Notes: generated by a model from the sequence alone, not told the origin. Positions 12,768 to 25,461 are shown, counted from the first letter of the stretch. The stretch is 64,000 bases of DNA from Apostichopus japonicus (GCF_037975245.1 NC_092571.1:24063564-24127563), one strand, 5' to 3'. Numbers and translations: made by a program.

Positions 12768-14250
12768 ATTTGAAAATGAAATCGAGTGCATTCAAACTCG
12801 AAATCCAATAAAATATTGTTGTTATATATTGCACGATTTTTATCTCGCTGCAATCGAAAAGGAAAAAAAAAATCGAGAAATTTGAAGCATATTAGAGGTT
12901 ATAAAAGGTCGCATTGAGAATCCTTCTATGAAATCTGATCTGAGTACACGTGTGTTTGAAAGTTCAATTTGATGATAATCTGCGCCAATATGTGCAAATG
13001 AAGTGAACTGTGAAAACTTATAGTTTAAGTTCTTAACTTAATAGATATACTAAAGAAATTTTACTAAATCACAACATAACAAGATGCGATGTTCTATATT
13101 ATGTAACGATGTAAGGTAGAATTAAGGGGTGATTTGTAGGAGGGTTGTGGGGTGATAATCTACAAAATATTTCATGTCGATAATGTATGAAATAATCTAG
13201 TTCCATTTAGAAACATATCTAAGAAAATGCATTTCAACTACAACATATGGTTACTACTGTAATTGTAAACAATGCAATGAAATTCCATTCATGCAAATAG
13301 GGTACCGACCATATATCGCGAATTGTATTACTTTACTTTGTGACGCTTGGTCATTTTGTACCTATTATTGGAAAATTCCTGGTTATTTTACAAAATATTA
13401 TAATATAATATATATTACATTATTTCTTATTGTATTAATATATCATATATTAGTTTAGCATATTATGTATATATAACACATCGTTATCAGATCATCAAAA
13501 GGTTCGTAAGTTTTAAGAAAAGAAAAAAAAAACGCAGTGAAATCTGATCTGATCACATGGTGGAATATGGATCTGATTTTTCTTCAATAATTAATGATAT
13601 CATAATTCCATCAATCACGAACCACGTGACACAGAACCATAAACTGAAAAAGAATCTGATGAAATTATTTCATTATTTTTAACAGCAGAAAACAACTTAT
13701 GCATAAATGTAGAACACAATGATAATTTCAAAATGTTAATACCGAAAAGAAATCATTTCAATTTTTATTGTAAAAAGCGAAAAGATCTCTTTTGAACTGA
13801 CCCACCTTGTATTGACTATACTTCTATCAGCAATGCTATGGATTGGCGTTCCATGACGTCATAAAATGAAATGAATATTCATTTTGACATGGGATACGAA
13901 CAGATATCATACAAAAAATGGTTACCTTCAAAGCCAAAATATATGACAGATTGTGATTTCCCTGGGGTTGCGGAGGTGATCATTATTTCGTCAAACATTC
14001 AGCTTGATCTTCTAGCGTTTTTCAATTCAACGAGGTTTTCTCCTGTGTGTTGATCACAATGATTAAAGGGCATATGTAGTGACGGGAAATAAAAAAAAAA
14101 TGGCCCTCGTCTTGGCCTGATTTTCACAAACCTATTAACTTAACACTTAAAAAAGAATTAATTTTAATGTATACTATTGTGATTACTTCAGAAGGAGGTT
14201 TAAGTGAATCAAAACTACAACGACGTAAAGATACAAGTTTGTCTTTAGAC
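12765..14250. other. Gene-free AT-rich stretch
   Basis: No supported gene. It includes an AT-only patch around 13385-13480. Confidence 0.4.
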
Positions 14251-15294
14251 CATCCATCCATGCATCCATCCATCCATGCATCCATCCATGCATCCATCCA
14301 TGCATCCATCCATGCATCCATCCATGCATCCATCCATGCATCCATGCATCCATGCATCCATCCATCCATCCATCCATCCATCCATCCATCCATGCATCCA
14401 TGCATCCATGCATCCATCCATCCATCCATCCATCCATCCATCCATCCATCCATCCATCCATCCATCCATCCATCCATCCATCCATCCATGCATCCATGCA
14501 TCCATGCATCCATGCATCCATGCATCCATGCATCCATGCATCCATGCATCCATCCATCCATCCATCCATCCATCCATCCATCCATCCATCCATCCATCCA
14601 TCCATCCATCCATCCATCCATCCATCCATCCATCCATCCATCCATCCATCCATCCATCCATCCATCCATCCATCCATCCATCCATCCATCCATCCATCCA
14701 TCCATCCATCCATCCATCCATCCATCCATCCATCCATCCATCCATCCATCCATCCATCCATCCATCCATCCATCCATCCATCCATCCATCCATCCATGCA
14801 TCCATGCATCCATGCATCCATCCATCCATCCATCCATCCATCCATCCATCCATCCATCCATCCATCCATCCATGCATCCATCCATCCATGCATCCATCCA
14901 TCCATCCATGCATCCATGCATCCATCCATCCATCCATCCATCCATCCATCCATCCATCCATCCATCCATCCATCCATCCATCCATCCATCCATCCATGCA
15001 TCCATGCATCCATGCATCCATCCATCCATCCATCCATCCATCCATCCATCCATCCATCTATCCACATCCATCCATCCATTCATCCATGCATCTATTCATC
15101 CATTTATCCATCCATCCATGTATCCATCCACCCATCCATCCATCCAAACATTCATCCATTCACCCATCCATCCATCCATGCATCCATTCATCCATCCATC
15201 CATCCATCCAACCATCCATCCATTCATCCATCCATCCATCATTCCATCCCTCCATCCATCCACCCATCCATCCATGCGTCCGTTCGTCCGTCCG
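14251..15294. repeat. ATCC tetranucleotide satellite with ATGC variants
   Basis: More than 1 kb of ATCC units. Near both edges they are interrupted by ATGC units (CATGCATCC phrases), while the middle, about 14548-14797, is pure. Both outer flanks degrade: ATTC, ACCC and GTCC variants appear after 15050. A 4-bp unit gives open frames in all registers on both strands (His-Pro-Ser-Ile and Met-Asp-Gly-Trp periodicities). These are artefacts, not genes. Confidence 0.98.
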
Positions 15295-16102
15295 TTTAAC
15301 AACCGGTACAACCTACATAGTCGAAAATTCTTCAACATTGTTTACATTTCCACCGTTTTGCATCAACAAGCAACCTTCAACACCTCCCATTTCACTTACA
15401 TTTCTCAATGGGGGAGGGCCAAACTTAAAGGTCTGCTGTATAGACCCCAACTATAGCACGCTATCATGAAAAAGTTTCTTGACATTATGTAATCTACCTG
15501 TCTTGGTCGTGAAATGACCTCTTTTTACCAATTAGTCTGCAACGCCTGTCACATTTTTTTTTTTGCATGAGGGTCCTTGTGTGAACGCTGTATGATTAAC
15601 TACACTTTAGACATGAATATATTTCCACACAGTGTTTACACAAGGAGCCTAATGCTGTTAAGAAGTTATGCAGGCTAACTGTAGAGCCTGAGGTCGATTT
15701 ACGACCGTGGCAGATCGATTACATAATCAGAAAACTTTCCTAGCCATAGGGTGATATAATTGGAGCCAATAAAGCAGATCTTAACTTAAGGTATTGCTTG
15801 GAATTAAAATACATTACCGTAATAACTTCAGTCTGTCATACAGCCTGTACGATAAATGTTATAAACCCGTAGGCATGAATATCTATAGTGGCAAAATTGT
15901 ACGATGAAACCAAAACACCCGTGCATTTTTTAAGACACCCTGCGTTGGCCTCAGGTTGCCTCCATTCCTTGTTATCTGTGACTACTTTAACAGCAAGTTT
16001 TGTTTTTTGAGAATGATATGTGACCATGAGAACGGATGAACCGCACATTGCCGATGCATAGAATGAATCGACTATAAGTACTATTAAGTGTACAGAACGT
16101 AT

Positions 16103-16107
<5 letters not shown>
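15295..16107. other. Gene-free stretch
   Basis: No supported gene. A 70-codon minus-strand frame (16048-15836) has no motif and no splice support. Confidence 0.4.

Positions 16108-16132
<25 letters not shown>
16108..16132. repeat. (TA)n tract at the 5' edge of the Penelope-like fragment
   Basis: About 25 bp of TA dinucleotides. The retroelement reading frame begins directly after it. Confidence 0.9.
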
Positions 16133-16133
<1 letters not shown>

Positions 16134-16507
16134 GTGTAATATATAGGGCCGATGTTACTACTGGTGATGACACCAAATCATACATAGGGCTATCGAGTGG
16201 CCCCTTTAAGCAAAGGTACAGTAACCACAGTAAGTCATTCCGACATGAGCGTTACGAGAAAGAAACAGAGCTTTCCAAACATATATGGGACCTGAAGCGT
16301 AAAGGTGCCCCCTTCGTTATTGAGTGGAGCGTACTTAAGCATTCCAATACCAGCATGCGTAGATCCGGTCAATGTAACCTCTGTATTGATGAAAAGCTTT
16401 GTATCCTCCTGTCCAAAAACCCGCATTTACTCAATAAGAGATCTGAATTCATCTCCAAGTGTCGCCACAATAGGCTCAAACCAATGAACCGTGCACGTAA
16501 GAAATAG
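16133..16507 (+). pseudogene. Penelope-like element, GIY-YIG endonuclease domain (5'-truncated)
   Basis: The frame that starts right after the (TA)n tract encodes the C-terminal GIY-YIG endonuclease of a Penelope-like retroelement, the nuclease that nicks target DNA. VIYRADV (the GIY strand), YIGLSSGPFKQRYSNH (YIG strand plus catalytic Arg and His) and ETELSKHIWDL (the conserved Glu helix) occur in order. They are followed by the distal CNLCIDEK cysteine pair, LLNKRSEF and CRH typical of this clade. The domain ends normally at a stop at 16505-16507 after a basic tail. The reverse transcriptase, its CCHH linker finger and a start codon are absent. An ATG at 16088 would read through the TA tract and is not a real start. 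The copy is 5'-truncated, though the retained domain is unbroken. Confidence 0.88.
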
Positions 16508-16552
16508 GGTTCGTGTTCCCCATAGAATATATCCGCGCAGAGAGTATTTGTT

Positions 16553-16604
16553 CAGTTGTCTGACGATCGCCACCCTAAGGGCGTGAAACTCCGAGTAACA
16601 GCTG
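16553..16604 (+). ncRNA. Hammerhead ribozyme, Penelope-like-element type
   Basis: All three helices and the core can be placed. Helix I is CAGTTGT (16553-16559) paired with ACAGCTG (16598-16604), seven pairs with one G-U. The core CTGACGA is at 16560-16566. Helix II is CGCC (16568-16571) with GGCG (16580-16583) and an 8-nt loop. GAAA is at 16585-16588. Helix III is ACT/AGT closed by CCG (16588-16596). Predicted cleavage is after A16597 at a GUA triplet. The pair next to the core in helix II is T-T (16567/16584), which may weaken activity. Very short helix III hammerheads are known in the repeats of Penelope-like elements, and this one lies 45 bp after the endonuclease stop. Self-cleavage is inferred. 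Confidence 0.75.
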
Positions 16605-16622
16605 TACTTACCAAGGCATTTA

Positions 16623-16624
<2 letters not shown>

Positions 16625-16692
<68 letters not shown>
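16625..16692. repeat. (TA)n tract at the 3' edge of the Penelope-like fragment
   Basis: Sixty-eight bp of TA dinucleotides closing the retroelement fragment. With 16108-16132 it suggests insertion into, or expansion at, a TA microsatellite. Confidence 0.95.
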
Positions 16693-16693
<1 letters not shown>

Positions 16694-18010
16694 CTCAAGG
16701 TAGAACACATTTTGTCCTCAAGATTAGTCGTGGAAAATAAATCTCTATATGTGAGATTACCTCACCTGAAAACAAAACGACCTACAAATCTTCAGTGGTC
16801 AAGAAAAAAGGAAGGTAAAATAGAAAATGAATTTAAGTCTCCGTTCTTAATTAAACCGAGAGTCAAGGGCGGTTTATTTGAAGCAAACACTACAAGGCTG
16901 GTTACTAAGTGGTAGTGACCACCGGATGAACTGGAAGGTCAGATCAAATGACCGGAAAAAAAATAGGTGAAGTTAAAATTAAACTAGAGTCTGATACGAA
17001 ATGCAATTCATATAGAATCCTTTTAGGATTAAAGGTTTAATAGTAACCTTTTATTCGCTAATTTTATTAGGTTTTTATCTCATCGATGGCTGTTAGTGGA
17101 ACGGTAGACTCAAACCAGGGTACTCACAAATTAAATCTTTGGCTTTATTGGTTGCAAAGGTGAGGCAAAGATGAGAAGCTAATCAATATTGTTTGACAGT
17201 ATACGCAGAACCAATGTTGACCGTTTTCTTTTCGTTTCTAGACCAGTTGTGTACTGACAGGTCATATTTTTCTACTACTTATGACGTCATCAATTCTCTG
17301 GTCGTTGTCATGGTTAATGTTGGCCCAGTGTAATTACCTGAAACTTATAATAATAAAACTATAAGTTTAACTTCTGAGAAACTATGAACCGAAACACTTC
17401 CACTTAATGTTCATATTTGATATAGCTTGCCTATCCCCTATGTTTGCTCATGTAGACGGACTTACAACAAAATGTGGGATAACTGTCAAGCCTCATGTTT
17501 AGTTCTCTTCTCATTTGCATGAAACCATATTTTGAACTTTTATATTGTTCTACGTGAATTTATTGGATTAACTTCACGAAGACATCGAACCTCTTTTTTA
17601 TATTGATTCAGAGCTCAACGGGATAATTTAGGAAAAACTGAAAACAATATTTCAAGGGTTTGTTCCAAAAGACAAACAGGTTTTAAATTGATCGTTATTG
17701 ATCTGCAGACATAATATTAAGACCAAAAATAAAAATAAACATGAAGTTATAAACCAAGGTCATGTATACACTTGGGAATTAAAGTAAATAGATATTCAAA
17801 CACATTGTAAGCTGATTTTCGTTGAAATCCAATTTTAACAAGTGCAATCTCTAAAACATTATTGTCCAAGAATTTCTATTCCATCATGATATTAATGAAA
17901 ATATATACACATATCAGAACACAGACAGTGTTGCCAGATACCTAAGGATGATTCCAATTACCAAAATTAATTTCCCCAAAAGGGGGCTTCTGTACCAGTC
18001 ATATTTCTGT
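16693..18010. other. Gene-free stretch
   Basis: No supported gene. A 67-codon plus frame (16712-16915) is basic and protein-like but has no motif or splice support. Confidence 0.35.
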
Positions 18011-18375
18011 ATCGGTGAGAAACATAGTATTTACATCAAAATCATTACATCCTAATAAAGTAACGCTTCATTTACGTTGAGAAACATTTACGTTGAGTAA
18101 CAGTATTATGTTGTACGAAAACATTGTACGAGAAACATAGTACGAGAAACATAGTATTTACGTTGAAAAAATAGTATTTATATTCAAAATCATTACATCC
18201 AACTAAATAAACGCTTCATTTACGTTGAGAAACATTTATGTTGAGTAACAGTATTATGTTGTACGAAAACATTGTACGAGAAACATAGTACGAGAAACAT
18301 AGTATTTACGTTGAGAAACATAGTAATTATATTCAAAATCATTACATCCAACTAAATTAACGCTTCATTTACGTT
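18011..18375. repeat. About 148-bp tandem repeat, 2.3 units
   Basis: The phrase ATCATTACATCC recurs at 18041, 18189 and 18338, and the sequence between is nearly identical. Inside each unit the short phrase ACGAGAAACATAGT is itself duplicated, so the array has a nested structure. Confidence 0.9.
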
Positions 18376-18392
18376 TCGGGAAATTTTACAAT

Positions 18393-18420
18393 ATATATAG
18401 GCCTATATATATATATATAT
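18393..18420. repeat. Short TA-rich run
   Basis: TATATA interrupted by GGCC. Confidence 0.6.
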
Positions 18421-19331
18421 TTAAACTACACTGTATCCCAACCACATCACGTGACCTTAACGGCATGCAGTCGTATCATACTAAACACTGCCAAACTGTC
18501 ATAACATTTTCTTTGCCACAATAAATCAAACGTAGCTCGGTATGGGACATAAAGCTGCTCTCCAGCTGACATAAGTACTGTGATTGCGCCCTGATAAGTC
18601 CATATGCTGCATTCTAAATATCAGATTTAACAACCGTCGTATTATTTATATCCAAGGTCACATTTAAATCATGAAAACTGCACCCTTTAGCGCCATTTTG
18701 TAAGAATGATATGTTTTGACAATATGATCATATTTTTTATTTTACATACACCTGATTGATTTCTGATTAAATAGCTTTCTATAGCATTATATTAATTTCA
18801 CCCGGTTACCAGTACCATTATACGAAATAAATTTACATACAAATTACATAAATATGGAAATTTAGTCCTTCATTATTTTGACTCTCGCTCGCTTTCTTTC
18901 TTTCTTTTGATAAAATACGATTGATAACAGTGACTTCATTTGAGTTTCCCTAAAAGATTTTTTGCGAGGCTTTTTAACATTTGTATGTTTGTCTGTCACA
19001 GAGTTGTAGATAACAGTAACTAATATTTTTATTTTGTTCCAAAAAAAAAAAACACTTTACATGTGATAAACGGGGTGCATGTTGTATTTGCTTGAGACAA
19101 AAAAAGAAGAAGAAGAACATTCACTGCAGCTTCACAGAATGGATTGAGGTTCTGCTAGCAATTGTGACTCGAGTTGGTTTTGCGTTCTCAAAAATAGTCC
19201 ATCATTACATTTACTGCTAGAAATGACGTAGATGTGAAACTATCTCAGATGTTAAGAAAATTGTGCAAAACTCCGTTATATCAATAGTACAATTAAAGAA
19301 TTTGTTTAGCTATAGAAAAGAATTCTAACCA
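18421..19331. other. Gene-free stretch
   Basis: No supported gene. Contains poly-A and GAA runs near 19040-19115. Confidence 0.4.
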
Positions 19332-19578
19332 GTGATCTTAAACATTTTTGAATGACAGGTGAGGCCAGTAACCCAGCCCCCCCCTTTTTTACCCCGAGTC
19401 ACGTGTTGCCCAGGGTGTATAAGTGCCCCAATGTCAAGGGCCACCAATGTCAAATGGTTCTCTGTGAATGCTTCCAGGCATTACAAAATAATCTTCTTTT
19501 TCAGGTTGTACCCTGCGAAACCTAATTAGGAAGGGGAATGCATCTTGGAGCCTTAGGACTCCAGAGGGTGTTACTACG
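19332..19578 (+). mobile_element. Possible hAT-type relic
   Basis: CAGTGATCTTAAACATTTTT at 19332 resembles the left terminus of hAT elements of the CAGTGGTTCTCAAAC type. A candidate right end, TACGTCACTG, ends near 19578. The two termini match only weakly and no target duplication was found, so the boundaries are tentative. Confidence 0.3.
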
Positions 19579-20819
19579 TCACTGATCTAAGGAACAATAC
19601 ACTGTTGTGGTTTACCCTGCAGTAGGTTGATATATCCGTATACCGTTCATTACGATCGTTGGTATATACACTACAATTTTGCTGGTGATGGATGGTTGTG
19701 TGAAGCTACCGTACATTGTTCACCTCATAACATTGATTACGTGACTGACACAAATTGTACATGTCGGTATATGGTGGGAGAAATCGAAGAACCTCCTTCG
19801 GAAATACCTCATTTTTGCAATAGGTTACCTCATCATTATTCGCGATACACCACTTGATATATAAGCACGTTTACAGTCTCGGTGTATCTGGACTAGGGGT
19901 TAAGAGTGGATCAAGTTATTTGGTTTTCGTGCGCATGCTCTATCTTGGGGGTAACTTTGCTTATAATACGTCTTCCATGAACCTCATATCAGTTACAGTA
20001 TAGTTTACATTATGAAAAACGTTTAACTTGCACAGATATATACTGAGGGGCATAACATTTTTGTAATTTTCGCTCGAAATAACCTCACGTTGCAACATGT
20101 TACCAATATATAGCACATAAAAACAATAAAAGCAACTGACAACTCACTTAGGTTGTACAAATTTACAATGTAGATTCAGCACCCTGCACCCAACTGTCAA
20201 GATAACTATTGTGATATTACCTCCAATGACGTCAGCACGAACTATTTTGAGGCAATACATGTCTCTTTCTATGTCACGTATTTTCGAATTGCTATTCTCT
20301 TCTTTCTTTTTTCTTGTCTAAAAATAAACTTTAGATTTTACTGAAAATACTACTTTGCAGATTATAATGAAATAAAAATATAAAGCACAAAAAATGGTGT
20401 GATGGAAAAATTTGGACGGAAACTGAGGTCAAGTAACAAGTAGTGACTCCGTGTCATGATGGTCGAGTTCAATATTTATTACAATTCGACCACACCGTTA
20501 GTTCATCCCTCAACCTCACCCCCCCCCCCCTGTTTGTATGCAATGATCACATATAGCGACGTTTCGGTTCAAACAAAAACGGTTGCTCTTTGCTTATATG
20601 TAACAACTTGAACCAAACAATGTTGCGTTGATGGCAAGTTTGATGTACTGTTTGTTGCGAAGTATCAGAGCAGTGCGCAAGGGGTCGGTGGATACGTACA
20701 CGTCCCCATCCCCCGCCTCCACACCCACCCCTCCCCCCTCTATTGTAATGGATCCAGACTTCCCTGCAGGTCCACCGTGTATATATTGTCAATGTAATAC
20801 TTATACATGAACCTTCTTG
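19579..20819. other. Gene-free stretch
   Basis: No supported gene. C-rich patches occur at 20519-20531 and 20700-20740. Confidence 0.4.
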
Positions 20820-21290
20820 TGAACAAACTTATATGTTATCATATAATGTACTAGTATTGTCTTATAAGGTTGCATCATTACACTGTAAGGGCAAAATTGT
20901 ACATATATGTATGGGCTATCTTACGCTATTGTTGTTACCATATAATGTACGGTAATCACTTATAAGTGTTGTTTGTGTTTACTCTATATGGTTATGTAAC
21001 TGATATGTCATTACATTTTAAGGTTATGTTTTAACCATAGTGACATAATTACATGAAAAGGTTTTATTGTAACTGATCTGTTATAACGTTTTAAGGTTAT
21101 GCTATTACCTTATTTAGTGATATTATTTCCATGATTAGTTTCATATTCACTAATATGTCATTACATTTTAAAGTTATGTTATTACCTTATTTAGTGATAT
21201 AATTATATGATTAGGTTTTACTCTAACTGATATGTCATTACATGTTAAGGCTATGTTATTATCTGATATAGTTACATGATTACATCATAT
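20820..21290. repeat. Degenerate minisatellite, roughly 75 bp
   Basis: Variants of CTGATATGTCATTACATTTT followed by AAGGTTATG recur near 21000, 21073, 21150 and 21227, and less clearly upstream. Spacing is about 72-78 bp and copies are well diverged. Confidence 0.75.
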
Positions 21291-22919
21291 ATCGGTTTAT
21301 TGTTAATTTAAATGGCAAGACTTCTCTGGCACAATTTCTTTACGACATACACATAAGCGTACATCGTACAGTACTATACCCAACCTGATAGAATTGTACA
21401 GTTTTCCACCATAAATGACTACAACTGAGAAAGAATTTTAAAAAAAGGCAAAATGCGTAACTGGATATTGATTTACTTTTTCTACCAAACATAAGAACAA
21501 AATCTTCTCGCAAGTTTTACAAAGTCAGCCTGTTTTTTTGGCCCAAGACCAAATTAAAAAAAAAATTATTGAACAATTTGTAAGACGTTTTATTGACCGT
21601 ATCGATCGAGTGCTGTTTGCTATAGGAAAACGTCTTTAAACAAGTCAAATCAATTTAAGGCTATAAAATTCAATTAGTAGAAGAAAATGACGGAACGGCA
21701 ATGCGATATGTTACGAATATTTACGCATTCGTAGGTTTAACCTACATTTTACAGTGAAGAGAGCCCTGTATAAATATCTAGGCATATATTGAATTAATTT
21801 TTTTTTGTCATTATTATTATTATCGTTATATACTGCAGAGTTATAATGAGAATATGAAAAAATTAATATCAAGTCCATTTTTTTTTTAGCTTCTTCTTCC
21901 AATTATGAAAGAAGTAACGAAGCAGATAAGAAATATAGAGGCACTGTGTGTTCACTGAGAGAGAAAATCGGCGTTTGCTTGCACGATGTTCAATTTCCTT
22001 GCAAGAAAACCAAAGTATAGTTTTAGATTAGTCCCTGCTGATATCAAACTAGAATATGTCAATTATAAATCAATGCCGGCATTCTCGCGATAATGTTCAA
22101 ATTTCAATCAATTTCAATCAATTTGATGTCATAGTTTGTTTTCTCTTTGGGGGGCACAGATAAAATAATAATTATTATCTTACTATTCGTGATTTTTCGT
22201 GAGGTTTGTTGGCATGCTTGAGTTAGATAACGTGAATTTTTGTAATTGTTTATATAGTTTACGTTAACATGTTTAAGGGATATTCTAGGAGCAGACTCTG
22301 TCACACTTGTACATGGACAAAAGACAAAAAAAAAATTCTTATATTTGCCGGATGTATTATCCCTCCTTTCAACAGAATTGAAACACATTGGGAGGTTTGT
22401 GATGTCATTATGCCGTATGTTCTTTTCGACATGTTCAACTCATTTACCATGATCACGTGATTGTTGCCAGATGCAGTCATTAAACTTCACCATATTAAAA
22501 CAAATCATAACTTCTGCATTTTAAACATCCTATCATAATGGACTGTTCATCGTACCAGTGCAATTGACATCTTTTTGCAGCAGTCCACTTGGACCATTAG
22601 GTTTTGACTCCGCCCACCGTTCTCTGACGTCACTACTTTAAAACAGCTGAGCATATCAATCAATCCACATATCCATTAACACATCATTCAATTTTCGATC
22701 GGACACAAACAAATTGATATTCATATTAAGGTTTCTTTACTTTTTTAAATTTTTACCTCATTTTCCCAACTTTCTTTAATCTGCAAAGTTTATATTTTTT
22801 ATCAATACATCTATTTTATCCATCAATCAATCCCAATCTATCATACAATCACAAACTCACCACATCATGCATCAATTACCTACTAGATTGCATAACTTGA
22901 CATATTCAATCCTATATGT
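21291..22919. other. Gene-free stretch, ending in AATC-rich sequence
   Basis: No supported gene. The last 250 bp and the region after 26080 share an AATC/ATCA-rich texture. This is the pre-insertion background split by the nested transposon. Confidence 0.4.
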
Positions 22920-23394
22920 GCATTCAGGGGCGGATCCAGGATTTTGAGAAAGGGGGGGCCGACATCCCGATGGTAGCACTTTAGTGATCTGCGTCCTGGG
23001 GGAGGGGTCTAGGGGAGGGGTTGTTCCCCCCCCCCCCTTGGAAATTTTTGGTTAATTGTGAGTGCTTAGATGCAAAATGGTGAAACATTTCGCCAAAAAC
23101 TAGAAAAACCAGAAACGTTGCAGACACGCTTTTTTGTGCACATATTTTTTCTCGATAGACACATATTTAACAACGCTCAACAGTGCATGTACAATGGATA
23201 CACTATTATTGCGTCGATTCGTTTTTTCTTTTGCGCGAAAATTATGACACCAGATTCACCCCAAGAAAAAAACATAAAACAAGATATATTCAATGAGATA
23301 ATTATGATATACTTATTAATGAAAGGGGTAGTAGGCGGTTTTACACTATCTAACGCAACGTAGTCGCCATGATCCTGAAGTATTTTTAAGGGAG

Positions 23395-25461
23395 GGCCCG
23401 ATAATAAGCGGAAACGGATCACCGACAGAAAAAATATCGGAATTTGTGGACTATTTCTTGCTTCCTATTGTATTAAAACAAAGCACCTATGTGAAAGACA
23501 CAAATCACATTCTGAAAATTGTGGAAGCCACACCGTTACCAAAAGCAGTAGTACTTGCTACACTCGATGTCGTCGCCATGTATACCAATACTCCCCAAGA
23601 GGAGGCATTAGATATATGTCAAGATCTATGAAATCCATATCCATGCGCAAACTAATTGAACTTATTTTTAACAAGAAACTGTTTCGAGTTCAATAACCAA
23701 TTCTATCTACAAAAGATCGGTTGCGCCATGGGTAGCCAAGCCTCTCCGGAAATCTGTGATATCGTCATGCATAGACTGGAAAACCAGATTTTACCGACAG
23801 ATAATAAAATCTTAAAATGGCTCCGCTATAGAGATGAAATTCTATTGCTTTACGACGGTTCACCTCAGGAACTTGAACAACTAGTAAACAGGTTGAATGA
23901 AATTCACCGCTTCTTAAAGTTTACGGTAGAAATATTACACACCGAGGTAACATACCTAGATTTGAAAATCTTCAAAGGTCCAAGGTTTGAAACCAATGGG
24001 TTATTAGACACCAAAGTCTACACCAAACCCACGGAAACCTTCCAATACCTCGACACAAACTCTGCACACCCACTTGCCACTTTTAAAGGCTTCATTAAAG
24101 GGAAGTCTTACGATACGCACGTCTATGTAACAATGAGACTGATTTCTTCAAGAAAAAGAATGCGTTCACAGAGAAACTGTTACTCCGTAACTATAAGAAA
24201 GAGGAAATTGCCTCAGTCACGAAAGGCATAAAATTTGAAAACCGTGGGCAATACCTCACAACCAAACCTAAACAAAAGGAACCACCAATGGTATTCAAGC
24301 TTACCTATACACCCCATATCAAAACCACGCATATGAAAAATATACTTTTGAATCACTGGCGCTTAATCTCGCAACACGCGGACAGGGGCGTAGCGAAGGT
24401 TTTATTGTTTGGTTGGGGGGGGGGGTGGAGGATTTGATTTGCCGACGGATCTGGAAGTGGTGACTGAAATGGGGGAGGGGTCTAAGGGGAGGGGGTGTCC
24501 CCCTTCCCTTTGGAAAATTTTTAGTTTTGAAACATCCTTAGATGCAATCTGGTGCATATTTTAAGTCAAATTTGGCACCGTAGAATTTCCATTTCGATAT
24601 GATTTTTATGGCAGGCGACAGAAGAAGAATTAATTGGGACCAATTATCGAACTGTGTTTTCTCTTTCACCGATCGTTGAAATAGTGAAACTTCGTGATGA
24701 AAATGTTCAGAAAACTTTCCGGTAATGAGAAATAACAACATTCATTGATATACAAGCGAGAAACGTTAAAAATTGTGTACAATTCGTGAGCCGTGTCCTT
24801 AAGTTTTCCACGGAGAACGAATGACATCTGCGATGACGTCATTCTGAACAGAGGCTAATAACAACACGTTGTCACACGATAGCACGACTCATGGGCTGCG
24901 GCCTGTACGGAAGCCTTTAATTCCATTTCTTTCACTGAGTTGCCGGCGATTCTGGCACTCGTCTAACTGAGCCTGGCTACAGTAGCTATACTGACGGTCA
25001 TGACATTATCAGTTATTTGCCGAGAGGTTTTTAACTTGCAGGCGTCGGGTGATTGGATTGGTGAATGACTTTATCAGATGAAGAACTGGAAAATCGAAAT
25101 AACCGATAAAAAAGCTCCCGTTCTCCTTTTCTCTATTCAGCTTTCCTTCTTTCTTCCCCTTCCGCTCTCTTCACCTTTTCTCCTTTTGCCGACACACCCA
25201 AAATTTGCCGACAGCGACCAAACAAAATTTGCCGACAGCGACCAAATTATTGGGGGGTGTGACACCCCCACCCCCCCCCCGCTCGCTACGCCCCTGCACG
25301 CGGAATTATCCAAACTGTTTCCAAAAGAACCGATTCTAGCCTACAAAAGGGCCCAAAATCCCAAAGATTTACTTGTTAACTCAAGGTTTCATACTAACGA
25401 AGAATCAGCTGACTCTCAAGGTTCACACGAAGCTCTTATAGATGCTCTTATAGCTGCACTA
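23395..25461 (+). pseudogene. Penelope-like reverse transcriptase, truncated and interrupted
   Basis: The conceptual reading starts mid-domain at PIISGNGSPTEKISEFVDYF, then ATLDVVAMYTN (motif A). After a stop at 23629 and a short gap it resumes at 23656 with QKIGCAMGSQASPE, then the motif C position. A frame change near 24110 follows TFKGFIKG; the reading then continues to 24382, is split by the hAT element at 24383-25296, and resumes with LAYKRAQNPKDLL, a conserved 3' block of this clade, to a stop near 25461. Motif C reads RYRDEI where the family has YxDD, so the catalytic Asp pair is damaged. No GIY-YIG domain follows the stop, unlike the fragment at 16133. The copy is dead; family assignment is strong. 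Confidence 0.9.
24383..25296 (+). mobile_element. Inner hAT-type element, 914 bp
   Basis: Termini are CAGGGGCGTAGCGA at 24383 and its exact inverted copy ending at 25296. The exact 8-bp duplication CACGCGGA occurs at 24375-24382 and 25297-25304. It interrupts the Penelope-like coding sequence between codons for LISQHAD and AELSKLFP, so it is the youngest layer of the nest. G-rich GGGGGAGGGGTCTAAGGGGA-type sequence and TTAGATGCAATCTGGTGCA link it to the element at 32945. There is no transposase gene. Confidence 0.92.

Noticed and set aside
14124-15469. Long open frames on both strands across the ATCC array
   Set aside because: All are periodic translations of a tetranucleotide satellite open in every register, with no start context, domain or splice signal.
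16712-16915. 67-codon basic plus frame after the Penelope-like fragment
   Set aside because: Protein-like composition but no motif, no splice support and no link to the retroelement.
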